64,000 bases of DNA from Mediterraneibacter agrestimuris (GTDB lineage: Bacteria > Bacillota > Clostridia > Lachnospirales > Lachnospiraceae): assembly GCF_943193195.1 (NCBI RefSeq), contig NZ_CALPDG010000015.1, positions 1 to 64,000 of the forward strand. The letters run 5' to 3'. Positions 8,315 through 15,394 of this stretch are shown piece by piece. The notes under the pieces were generated by a model, which was given only the letters and a program-made list of their open reading frames with translations, was not told where the DNA came from and did no database searches. Both the position numbers and the translations under genes were made by a program. Positions within the stretch are counted from its first letter, which is position 1. The number at the start of each line of letters is the position of its first letter.

Positions 8315-8680
8315 TCACTCCGGTTTTTCCGTTTTGGACATGTCATGCCCTGCAAGAAACTGCTCGGACATACAGTCCACGGTGTTCAGCATGAATTTTC
8401 GTTCCTGCGGGCGGCATGACCGGAATTTTCCGATGAGATGCTTTATATCCAGTTCTTCATCAGAAAGTTCCGGGTAGAACAGGGCATCACCTGAAATCCC
8501 TAACCGCCTCACGATAGGCCAGAGGATATCAAAGGATGGGTTCATGGTTCCGTTCTCGATTTTCTGGACGGTTTTAATTGCTACATGGCATTGGTCTGCC
8601 AGTTCCTGCTGGGTAAGACTGCATGCCTGCCGTGCAGTACGGATGCAGTTACCTAAATGTGTTGCTGTGTTTTTCGGCAT
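8315..8680 (-). CDS. XRE-family transcriptional regulator
   Basis: A 121-residue protein with a Cro/C1 helix-turn-helix at about residues 9-63 (LGNCIRTARQACSLTQQELA, then HVAIKTVQKIENGTMNPSFD). The C-terminal half (SDEELDIKHLIGKFRSCRPQ, then ERKFMLNTVDCM) is of the kind found in regulators of conjugative transposons. GTGAGGTGA precedes the ATG on the minus strand. It is convergent to the KTR gene and probably regulates the element of which 7938-9706 is the remnant. It is not obviously the phage repressor. Confidence 0.75.
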   Translation of the reverse strand: MPKNTATHLGNCIRTARQACSLTQQELADQCHVAIKTVQKIENGTMNPSFDILWPIVRRLGISGDALFYPELSDEELDIKHLIGKFRSCRPQERKFMLNTVDCMSEQFLAGHDMSKTEKPE

Positions 8681-8943
8681 AATCGTTCACCTCACCTATA
8701 TTCTATCGTGCCGATTTGGGTTTTCATATTCCCTAATCGTACCGATAATGTATGCATGATTATACCTTTTTTGATAAAGAGAACAACAATCCAGTTGCTT
8801 TGTGGGATTGTGTAGAGGAATAAAAGCCATGCCGCCAGAGTAAGCGGATGGAGAGCCCTGTCGGGAAGCGGATAAAAAAAACGGCTTCTCGCAGCAGGGC
8901 TTATTCGTGTTTGCCATCTGTGACCAGCCGATAGGAGGAAGTC
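8681..8943. other. Gap between XRE gene and small ORF
   Basis: No gene is supported. An imperfect hairpin can be drawn from GCCCTG (about 8852) with CAGGGC (about 8895). Confidence 0.4.
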
Positions 8944-9054
8944 ATGGGTGGCATTATTTTTGTGAAAGGGTTCTGTCCGGGTGAACCGTTAAAAAAATCC
9001 CGGCATGCGAAAGAGCATTTTATACCTATGGATATGCATTATCGGGCATATTAG
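8944..9054 (+). CDS. Possible 36-residue peptide of the conjugative-element remnant
   Basis: A very short frame MGGIIFVKGFCPGEPLKKSR and 16 further residues, preceded by an excellent site AGGAGGA 5-6 bp from the ATG. Its position between the XRE gene and the sigma-like ORF suggests it belongs to the same element. No function is known to me. Confidence 0.4.
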   Translation: MGGIIFVKGFCPGEPLKKSRHAKEHFIPMDMHYRAY

Positions 9055-9183
9055 ATAGCTACAATAATACTTATAACGCATATTACTACCATATCTGGAA
9101 CTATCACGTCAGGAAGCGGCAGGAGCTTTCTGGCGTTTTTCTGTGTCGTTTTCTGACGATTTTTCTCAGTTTTTATTGGAGCC

Positions 9184-9216
9184 GGGGACCTCCGCACCTG
9201 TTAGGTGCCTTCCCCC
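9184..9216. other. Hairpin upstream of the sigma-like ORF
   Basis: GCACCT (9194-9199) and AGGTGC (9203-9208) form a tight stem, flanked by GGGG and CCCC arms. It lies just before the degraded sigma ORF and could be a leader structure. Confidence 0.45.
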
Positions 9217-9233
9217 TGACGTTTGAAACAAAG

Positions 9234-9461
9234 GTGCAGGATGACATCTATCCGTCCGAGCATCTGGTTCTGCAGGGGAAATCCCATATTTGTGTGATTA
9301 CCAGCGAATGGCTCTATAATGCCATGCTGAAATTGTCAGTAACACAGAGGGAGGTGATGATCCTGAATTTCTGGTATAGGTACACGGATATTGAGATTGC
9401 CGCGCAGTTTGCTGAAAGCATTTGCTGCCATACGAAACTATCACGAAAGGAAACGTTATGA
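9234..9461 (+). pseudogene. Degraded sigma-70 region 4-like ORF of a Tn916/Tn1549-type element
   Basis: About 75 codons from a GTG. The segment YPSEHLVLQGKSHICVI and LSVTQREVMILNFWYRYTDI matches the central part of the sigma-like protein common in Tn916/Tn1549 elements, but the N-terminal half is missing and the recognition helix is replaced by unrelated AESICCHTKLSRKETL. A different frame at 9417-9460 reads LKAFAAIRNYHERKR, suggesting a deletion and frame change. It is probably not functional. Confidence 0.5.
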
Positions 9462-9706
9462 AAGAAAATGAACTTACATACGAGCTGATCTGCGCTGCCG
9501 TAAAAGGCGACCGGGAGGCTCTCGATGAAATTCTGATTTACTATGATGATTACATTGACACATTAGCGACGGTGAAGGCTGAGGATGTACAGGGCAATGA
9601 GTGCCAGTATGTTGACGGCGACCTAAAGACACGGATTCAGATGAAACTGGTTGATGCGATACCGAAGTGGAGGGGATTAAGAAATGTTGACGACAGATTT
9701 ATTTGA
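9458..9706 (+). CDS. Small helix-turn-helix protein of conjugative elements
   Basis: An 82-residue protein, TYELICAAVKGDREALDEIL then YYDDYIDTLATVKAEDVQGN, that matches the HTH_16-type small proteins located just upstream of xis/int in Tn916/Tn1549-like elements. AAAGG precedes the ATG at 9458. The expected excisionase and integrase do not follow; instead a DUF3825-like gene overlaps its end by 23 bp. Confidence 0.7.
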   Translation: MKENELTYELICAAVKGDREALDEILIYYDDYIDTLATVKAEDVQGNECQYVDGDLKTRIQMKLVDAIPKWRGLRNVDDRFI

Positions 9707-10493
9707 TTTTGCCTATGTGCCGGACTGGTACGGGCAGTTGAAGGAATTAAAAGAAATGGCGCTGCCGGAGCCCTGGCAGTTCAAGAAGCCATCCAAAGAG
9801 ACGAAGAACCGGGAAACCCCGATCCTGGAGCGGTACTTACATATTATTTTCCGTAAACAATGCATTGAGTTTAATTCAACAGAGGATGCCGGGAAAGCTG
9901 CACAGTTCTTCCAGGTGGAGAACGAGAGGGCATGTTTCCACACCGGGCTTTACAACAGCCGCTATAAGGGGATTTACGCTTTCTTTGACCGGAACCACAA
10001 GAAGGATTCCATGCTGGACTGGTATTTCCGGGGGTTTTGTGACGAACTGTCACCGTGGCTGAGATACATCCAGCCTCTTCCAAAGAAGCCTTCCTACTAC
10101 ATGGCGCAGAGGAGCGCAGGTTTTAATCCCGACTGGCCGATCCGGGTAAATGTGGAACACATACTGGGGGATGAAGAAAACCTGGAGAGGATTCCAGCAA
10201 GAATTCGCAAGGCAAAGAACCTGCCGCTATTGTTTGAAACAGCGGTAGAGCTTGGCAGGAGGCGGGCCGTGGTGGAACCGGGGCTCGTGGTGCCGCAGGG
10301 ATACCAGGGGAAGATACAGTACCTTCTCCCGGTCTATCTGACGAACATGAAGAGGCCGGACCTTGCCATGACGCTGTCAGTCATGGACGGTTACTACATG
10401 GGACATACCTGCCTGACTCTGGAGATGGCCTATTTGAATGCCAGGGTGGTCGCAAGGCCGCTTGCCCCGTGGCTGACCGAGCTTGTGAAATAG
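9684..10493 (+). CDS. DUF3825-like protein
   Basis: A 269-residue soluble protein of unknown function. The opening FDFAYVPDWYGQLKELKEMA, the phrase FNTGLY/FHTGLY-type core (ACFHTGLYNSRYKGIYAFFD) and the end GHTCLTLEMAYLNARVVARP fit my recollection of the DUF3825 family in mobile elements and defence neighbourhoods. No catalytic motif is evident. GTGGAGGGG lies before the ATG. It overlaps the HTH gene and ends 50 bp before a strong terminator. Confidence 0.55.
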   Translation: MLTTDLFDFAYVPDWYGQLKELKEMALPEPWQFKKPSKETKNRETPILERYLHIIFRKQCIEFNSTEDAGKAAQFFQVENERACFHTGLYNSRYKGIYAFFDRNHKKDSMLDWYFRGFCDELSPWLRYIQPLPKKPSYYMAQRSAGFNPDWPIRVNVEHILGDEENLERIPARIRKAKNLPLLFETAVELGRRRAVVEPGLVVPQGYQGKIQYLLPVYLTNMKRPDLAMTLSVMDGYYMGHTCLTLEMAYLNARVVARPLAPWLTELVK

Positions 10494-10542
10494 GCGTGGA
10501 AGAGTAAAGAGATCACAAAAGAAAGAGTTGTAGAAAGAGAAA

Positions 10543-10588
10543 AACGCCCGACAAAGAAATGCACATGGACTGTGCTTTGTCGGGCGTT
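10543..10588 (+). terminator. Strong long-stem hairpin after the DUF3825-like gene
   Basis: AACGCCCGACAAAG (10543-10556) pairs perfectly with CTTTGTCGGGCGTT (10575-10588), and inner arms GCACA/TGTGC extend the stem. It separates the conjugative-element block from the prophage genes and works on both strands. Confidence 0.75.
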
Positions 10589-11055
10589 GCCACTCTATGG
10601 GTGCTGCCACAAAATTCAGGGATTTATTGCATTTCTCGTTCTGAAAGCAGTGGAATTTTTCAGTCAATATAATAATCCTGTCAAAAGACGGCGGGAAAGG
10701 AGGTGTTGCAGATCCGTGCGGTTCCGGCCATGCCACACGGAGTAAGGTGACGGCCAACATCCCTGTAAAGGGAAAACAGAAAATACATATATCAAATGCC
10801 TGGTTCGCGAGAAGGCAAAGGATATTTCATAAGGCGGTTTTTCTATATTCCGGTTTCCTGTCGGAATATATCGAAAAAAATCGCTGTGGGGTACCCTCTG
10901 GTCTTGCTGCGCTTTTTTCAGGCATACGGGCGGATTTGGGTGTATTTCACGCACTCAGGTCCGCCTTTTTCTATGTCCTTTGCCGCCTGCCGTGGGCATC
11001 GCAGTCTGTCTGCGAATGACCATGGTGTCCCGTGTCCGGGCGGAAAGGACACGAC
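10589..11055. other. Intergenic region at the left edge of the prophage
   Basis: About 470 bp without a convincing gene; open frames here lack ribosome sites and family resemblance. It contains AAAGGAGG at 10697 without a following gene and a terminator-like hairpin at 10929-10970. The prophage attachment site may lie here, but the matching copy would be outside the window. Confidence 0.4.
10929..10970 (+). terminator. Hairpin with T-run before the phage sigma-like gene
   Basis: GGCGGA (10929-10934) pairs with TCCGCC (10960-10965), with additional inner GGGTG/CACTC-type pairing, followed by TTTTT. It lies in the leader of the 11056 gene and could end read-through from the left or act as an attenuator. 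Confidence 0.6.
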
Positions 11056-11703
11056 ATGGAAAGAAAAAAAGAAAAGTCCGGGCTTACCTTCCGGCAGTTA
11101 AAAGAGATGGTTGGCAGCGGTATGGGGCATAGGCCCCCGACCGCAAGGCAGCTGAAGGATTCCGGGGAGGAGCCCGTGGCTGTCCGCGAGATCGGGCCGG
11201 ATGGGAGCCTAAGCGTGTATCCAAACGGTTACGCTGTTTATTCCAATGGCAGCGGAACCACGGTGGTCAGTATTGGAGAATGCGGCGAATATACATACCG
11301 CTTCCATGACGGGGAGGATGGTCTGCCCACAGAAAGCCGGCTCCTTCTGGATGGGGATGACTGGAGTGTTGCTGTGGCACTCAAAGGCGAGGAGCAGATC
11401 GAGGCAAACCTTATGAACCGGAAAGGCGACCGGAAGGGCAGCCGGCAATATGAGGAGGACTGGGAGCATATCCGGGTGGAAGAGGAAATGCCGGATGTGC
11501 TGGAGGCGGTTATCCAAAAGGACATGCTGTCTGAACTGATGGACTGCCTGACTGACCGGCAGCGGGAGGTTATCACAGCATACTTTTTTGATGAGCTCAC
11601 GCAGCAGCAGATTGCGGACAAGCTGGGAGTCGGTCGAAGAACAGTAACCACTATGATTGAGCGTTCTTTAGAAAAACTCAGAAAAAATATAAAAAATTTG
11701 TGA
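11056..11703 (+). CDS. Phage sigma-like regulator (sigma-70 region 4 domain)
   Basis: A 215-residue protein. The first 150 residues include a beta-rich section (SLSVYPNGYAVYSNGSGTTV) of unknown role; the last 65 residues form a sigma region 4-like helix-turn-helix: DCLTDRQREVITAYFFDELT then QQQIADKLGVGRRTVTTMIE. It is the first gene of the plus-strand phage program and is a candidate regulator of early or accessory genes. AAAGGA 6 bp before the ATG at 11056 decides the start. No region 2 is visible, so it is not a complete sigma factor. Confidence 0.7.
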   Translation: MERKKEKSGLTFRQLKEMVGSGMGHRPPTARQLKDSGEEPVAVREIGPDGSLSVYPNGYAVYSNGSGTTVVSIGECGEYTYRFHDGEDGLPTESRLLLDGDDWSVAVALKGEEQIEANLMNRKGDRKGSRQYEEDWEHIRVEEEMPDVLEAVIQKDMLSELMDCLTDRQREVITAYFFDELTQQQIADKLGVGRRTVTTMIERSLEKLRKNIKNL

Positions 11704-11816
11704 AGGGTGTCTCCTAAACCCTTTCTCCCACGACAACAGGTGGAGGGGTTCATAAAAAACTCTTTCCCGGAGGCATTGCCGCCGGAAACAGATTTGACTG
11801 GAAGGAGGATAAGTCA

Positions 11817-12032
11817 ATGGATGCAGCAAAGAGATTCACGATGGACATCGGCACCAGGGACATGGGCAGGCCCATCTGTGACGTACACAAGCGGGGAATC
11901 CGCAGCCGGGTTCTGGATGCGCTCTTTGGCAGAAAGAACCGTGTGCTGATCATCATGCCCAGCGGGTGTGTGGACAGCGTTTCATTCCGCCCTGTGGAGG
12001 CACCTGCGGAGGAGGACGCGGATGGGAGTTAA
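11817..12032 (+). CDS. Small phage protein, unknown function
   Basis: A 71-residue protein; the middle, DALFGRKNRVLIIMPSGCVD, has a hydrophobic beta strand. AAGGAGG 9 bp before the ATG makes it a real gene. It overlaps the start of the next gene by 11 bp, indicating coupling. No family is recognised. Confidence 0.65.
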   Translation: MDAAKRFTMDIGTRDMGRPICDVHKRGIRSRVLDALFGRKNRVLIIMPSGCVDSVSFRPVEAPAEEDADGS

Positions 12033-12504
12033 GGTTACGGAAAGCACAGCAAAGACCATTTATGTCTGCTCCCCGTATAAGGCAGTTTCCCTTAAGGAAG
12101 CGGACCGGGAGTGGGAGAGGAAGGAGAATGTGAAGCGGACAAAGCTGGCCTGCCGGATTTTGGTGAAGTTGGGATACCTGCCCCTCGCACCCCATCTGTA
12201 TTTCACCCGGTTCCTTGAGGATAGTGATGAGAAGGAACGGGAGGAAGGCATCACGCTTGGGATGCGGTGGCTGGAGATTTCAGATGAACTGTGGGTATTC
12301 GGAGAGCGGATTTCTGACGGCATGAGCCGGGAAATCAGCTATGCCAGGGAGCTTGGCATCCCGGTACGGTGCCTGCCGGAACCGGGCAGGCTAGTCGGGT
12401 GCATCGTGAATGCATGGAAACAGAGACAGGAAGGACACATGGAGGGCTGCCGGGAGCAGGGTGGCCGGGATCAGAAAGAAAGTGAGGACACGAAGAATGA
12501 GTAA
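12022..12504 (+). CDS. DUF4406/DUF7768-like phage protein
   Basis: A 160-residue protein resembling the nucleoside 2-deoxyribosyltransferase-like DUF4406 group: TIYVCSPYKAVSLKEADREW, GYLPLAPHLYFTRFLEDSD, SDELWVFGERISDGMSREIS and YARELGIPVRCL follow the order of that fold (strand, APHL, DE-WVFG, SxGM-x-EI). Relatives are common in phages and may act on nucleotides, but activity is not shown. GGAGGA before ATG 12022 and the overlap with the previous gene support the start. Confidence 0.75.
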   Translation: MGVKVTESTAKTIYVCSPYKAVSLKEADREWERKENVKRTKLACRILVKLGYLPLAPHLYFTRFLEDSDEKEREEGITLGMRWLEISDELWVFGERISDGMSREISYARELGIPVRCLPEPGRLVGCIVNAWKQRQEGHMEGCREQGGRDQKESEDTKNE

Positions 12505-13042
12505 AAAGGACAGGAAAAAAGAGGCAGTTATTTTGAGAGTAAGAAATCTGCACATCCATCTGGACGAACACATGGAGACTACAAACCACTTTGAAAAGGA
12601 AGATACACCGTGCTGCTGTGGATGCCAGGGCGGGAGCTGCGGCTGCTGCGAGGGGGATGTGGAGATTGATCTGGATGAGCTGGCTGCGGAGATCGCCGGG
12701 GAGACCGGGATTGAGGATGGCATTGTGAAAAAAGTGCTGGCAGCAGAGGAATGCATCCTGGAGAAGATGGGCGTTGTTGAGGTTGTGGAAGAAGAGACCA
12801 CAGAAGAAGAGGATGACGCGCAGGAAGGCCATACAGCGGAGGATAGTCATTCAGAACAGGAGTCTCACAAGCCGGAAAGCAATGCGGCTGATTTTCTGGA
12901 GAACGAGTTCCCGGAAATGTTGGGACAGCTTTTAGGCGGGGCTATCCTCATGGGGATTATGGAGTCTGTGCTGCCGGAAGGAATGCGTCCGGGAAAGAAA
13001 TCTGAGACAGGAGGGACAGGCCATGGCAAAGACCGCAGGTAA
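12497..13042 (+). CDS. Cys-cluster phage protein, unknown function
   Basis: A 181-residue acidic protein. Residues 39-51 read CCCGCQGGSCGCC, seven cysteines in thirteen residues, which suggests a bound metal. It is followed by an acidic helical part (VEIDLDELAAEIAGETGIED) and a Glu-rich linker, and ends near GQLLGGAILMGIMESVLPEG. The ATG at 12497 overlaps the previous stop; GTGAGGA is upstream. I do not recognise a family. Confidence 0.6.
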   Translation: MSKKDRKKEAVILRVRNLHIHLDEHMETTNHFEKEDTPCCCGCQGGSCGCCEGDVEIDLDELAAEIAGETGIEDGIVKKVLAAEECILEKMGVVEVVEEETTEEEDDAQEGHTAEDSHSEQESHKPESNAADFLENEFPEMLGQLLGGAILMGIMESVLPEGMRPGKKSETGGTGHGKDRR

Positions 13043-13481
13043 GGGTATCCAGACAGCCGTAGTAAATCCGGAAAAGATCGTGAAGGGCATGACGACCATC
13101 TTCCAGGGATTCTCCATCATGTTTGACGGCATGGCGGAGCAGATGCAGCAGATGGAAGGGCTGGCAGAGCAGATGGCGGCCGGACAGCAGGCTCCTGCAG
13201 TACCCGCAAAGAATGAACCAGACACACAGGAAGAGAAGGAGGCCGCAAAAGCCGGGGATTCCGGGGAGGACCTTCCGTTTGATACAGCGCCGGAAGATAA
13301 AAAAGCCGCAGCCACGATTACCACGGATGATCTTTTAAAGATTGCGGCACAGAAGATCACTGCCAACCGGAAGAACAGCCCGAAGATCAAGGCGCTGCTT
13401 ACCTCGTATGGCTGCGGGGCGGTCAGTGAACTTCCGGAGGACAAGCGTGAGGCGTTCTTAAATGACCTCGCCCAGCTGTGA
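13023..13481 (+). CDS. Phage protein of the replication module, unknown function
   Basis: A 152-residue acidic protein, MAKTAGKGIQTAVVNPEKIV, with a Met/Gln-rich amphipathic stretch MAEQMQQMEGLAEQMAAGQQ, a disordered linker and a C-terminal domain ending ELPEDKREAFLNDLAQL. Homologues in clostridial phages are often labelled rRNA biogenesis protein rrp5, a label I see no basis for. GGAGGGA precedes the ATG. It overlaps the Cys-cluster gene by 20 bp and lies directly before DUF2800. Confidence 0.65.
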   Translation: MAKTAGKGIQTAVVNPEKIVKGMTTIFQGFSIMFDGMAEQMQQMEGLAEQMAAGQQAPAVPAKNEPDTQEEKEAAKAGDSGEDLPFDTAPEDKKAAATITTDDLLKIAAQKITANRKNSPKIKALLTSYGCGAVSELPEDKREAFLNDLAQL

Positions 13482-13493
13482 TGGGGGATGCCT

Positions 13494-14717
13494 ATGGGAG
13501 CACACGCATTATTATCCGCATCCAGTTCCAAGCGGTGGCTGAACTGCCCGCCGTCCGCACGTCTGGAGGAGAACTTCCCGAATGAGAGTTCCCCCTATGC
13601 AGAAGAAGGGACATGGGCGCATGAACTGTGTGAGTACAAGGTAAAAAAGTACCTCCACCGCCGGATGAAGCGCCCGCAGTCTGAGTATCTGACCGAGGAG
13701 ATTGAAACTATCACGGACATTTATGCGGAGTTTGTGGTTTCCACCATAGAGGAACTGAAGGCACAGGGGCTTTCCGTGCTGGCACTGGTAGAAGAAAAGC
13801 TGGATTACAGCCATATTGTGCCGAGTGGTTTTGGCACCGGGGATATGGTGATCCTGGCTCCCGGACTGCTCCATGTATGTGATTTCAAGACGGGCTCCGG
13901 TGTGTTTGTAGATGCAGACCACAACACACAGATGATGCTGTATGCACTTGGCGCACTGCACGCCTATGATTATCTTTTTGATATCCATACTGTTTCCATG
14001 ACCATCATCCAGCCGCGGCTTGAGAATATCAGTACGTTTACCTGTACGAAACAGGAACTTCTGGATTGGGCTGAGAGCATCCGGCCGGTGGCGAAGATGG
14101 CATTTGAGGGGAAAGGCGAACAGAAACCGGGTGACTGGTGTAAGTTCTGCCGAGCAAAGGCCATGTGCCGCGCAAGGGCAGAGGAAGCACTGGCGCTTGC
14201 ACGGGAGGAATTCCTGGATCTGGACAACGGGGCACTGGCGGACGGGGTGGAGCTGACCGATGCCACAGCACCGTACAGCCCGGATACGGATGCACCGATC
14301 TTCAAATCCCCGGCCCTGATCTCCCAGCAGGAGATTGAAGCGATCCTTCCGACACTGAACCGCATTTCCGAGTGGATCTCCGCTGTGTTTGCTTATGCAT
14401 CCAACGAGGCCATCAACCACGGTGTTGTCTGGGCTGGCTATAAAGTGGTGGAGGGCAGGAGCAAGCGGCAGTTCACAGACACGAAAAAGGTGGTGGACGC
14501 CGCGGCAAAAGAAGGCTTTACCGATGTGTACAAACAGGAGCTCATCACGCTCACGGAGTTTGAGAAGATGATGGGCAGGAAGCGGTTCGCACAGATACTC
14601 GGTGAATTCGTGGTCAAGCCGCCTGGCAAGCTGGCACTGGTGCCGGAATCAGACCCGCGCCCGGCAGTGGATTTAAACGGGACTGCCGGGGATGAATTTA
14701 AAGTACTGGATCAGTGA
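13494..14717 (+). CDS. DUF2800 phage protein (PD-(D/E)XK nuclease-like)
   Basis: A 407-residue protein. The opening HALLSASSSKRWLNCPPSAR and later EEGTWAHELCEYKV are diagnostic of DUF2800, a family related to Cas4/RecB-type PD-(D/E)XK nucleases. The core shows GTGDMVILAPGLLHVCDFKT (D...DxK) and a C-terminal Cys group WCKFCRAKAMCRARAEEALA that may hold an iron-sulphur cluster. It probably processes DNA ends in phage recombination together with the DUF2815 protein. The second ATG (13494) is chosen since GGGGG (13483-13487) is correctly spaced and relatives begin MGxHALLSA. Confidence 0.8.
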   Translation: MGAHALLSASSSKRWLNCPPSARLEENFPNESSPYAEEGTWAHELCEYKVKKYLHRRMKRPQSEYLTEEIETITDIYAEFVVSTIEELKAQGLSVLALVEEKLDYSHIVPSGFGTGDMVILAPGLLHVCDFKTGSGVFVDADHNTQMMLYALGALHAYDYLFDIHTVSMTIIQPRLENISTFTCTKQELLDWAESIRPVAKMAFEGKGEQKPGDWCKFCRAKAMCRARAEEALALAREEFLDLDNGALADGVELTDATAPYSPDTDAPIFKSPALISQQEIEAILPTLNRISEWISAVFAYASNEAINHGVVWAGYKVVEGRSKRQFTDTKKVVDAAAKEGFTDVYKQELITLTEFEKMMGRKRFAQILGEFVVKPPGKLALVPESDPRPAVDLNGTAGDEFKVLDQ

Positions 14718-14753
14718 TCCAGATAAAAAATGAAATATAGGAGGACAACGACT

Positions 14754-15329
14754 ATGGCAACTAATACAAACCCTACGAAAGTGATCATTCCCTGCCGGAT
14801 TTCCTTTGCAAACATCTGGGAACCGAAGGCAATCAATGGAGGCGATGAGAAATATTCCGTTTCCTGTGTCATTCCAAAGAGTGACAGGAAAACCCTGGCC
14901 CTTATCCAGAAAGCGGTGGAGGCAGCAAAAGAGGATGGCAAGACCCGCAAATGGAGCGGGAAGATCCCGCCGAACCTGAAACTGCCCCTGCGTGACGGGG
15001 ACATTGACCGGCCGGATGACGAGACCTACCAGGACTGTATGTTCGTCAATGCGACCAGCAAAGACGCCCCCGGCATTGTTGACCGCAGGGTACAGCCGGT
15101 AACGGACCCGATGATGGTTTATTCCGGATGCTACTGCAATGTCAGTGTTAATTTCTATCCGTTCAATGCCAACGGTAACCGCGGCGTGGCGGCAGGGCTT
15201 TCCAACATCCAGTTCGTGAAGGACGGCGAGCGTCTGTCCGGCAGGGCATCTGCGGAAAGTGAGTTTGATGCGCTGGAAACAGAAGAGGAAGATGTACTGG
15301 GTGAAGACATGCCGGATTTCCTGAAATAA
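14754..15329 (+). CDS. DUF2815 single-stranded-DNA-binding-like protein
   Basis: A 191-residue protein of the DUF2815 family, thought to be T7 gp2.5-like ssDNA-binding proteins. Visible features: ISFANIWEPKAINGGDEKYS, LPLRDGDIDRPDDETYQDCM, VYSGCYCNVSVNFYPFNANG, and an acidic tail (ETEEEDVLGEDMPDFLK) typical of SSB-type proteins. AGGAGG (14739-14744) is 9 bp before the ATG. It follows DUF2800 and precedes DNA polymerase, the usual phage order. Confidence 0.85.
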   Translation: MATNTNPTKVIIPCRISFANIWEPKAINGGDEKYSVSCVIPKSDRKTLALIQKAVEAAKEDGKTRKWSGKIPPNLKLPLRDGDIDRPDDETYQDCMFVNATSKDAPGIVDRRVQPVTDPMMVYSGCYCNVSVNFYPFNANGNRGVAAGLSNIQFVKDGERLSGRASAESEFDALETEEEDVLGEDMPDFLK

Positions 15330-15394
15330 GGGAAACACAGCAATAAAATGATGGGAGCCGGGAAGGAGGATGGTGCCTCCTCCCGGAGCTCCCA

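Noticed and set aside
8315-8680. Phage lysogeny repressor
   Set aside because: The XRE gene lies within the conjugative-element block, before a strong terminator and without a divergent phage promoter nearby.
10747-11101. Open frames of 90-101 codons in the left prophage gap
   Set aside because: No convincing ribosome site or protein-like sequence; they overlap the terminator hairpin and the start of the sigma-like gene.
13023-13481. rRNA biogenesis protein rrp5
   Set aside because: A common database label for this phage family; nothing in the sequence supports an rRNA role.
13512-14420. 302-codon open frame on the minus strand inside DUF2800
   Set aside because: It lies antisense to a clear family protein, has low-complexity Cys/His-rich sequence and no ribosome site.
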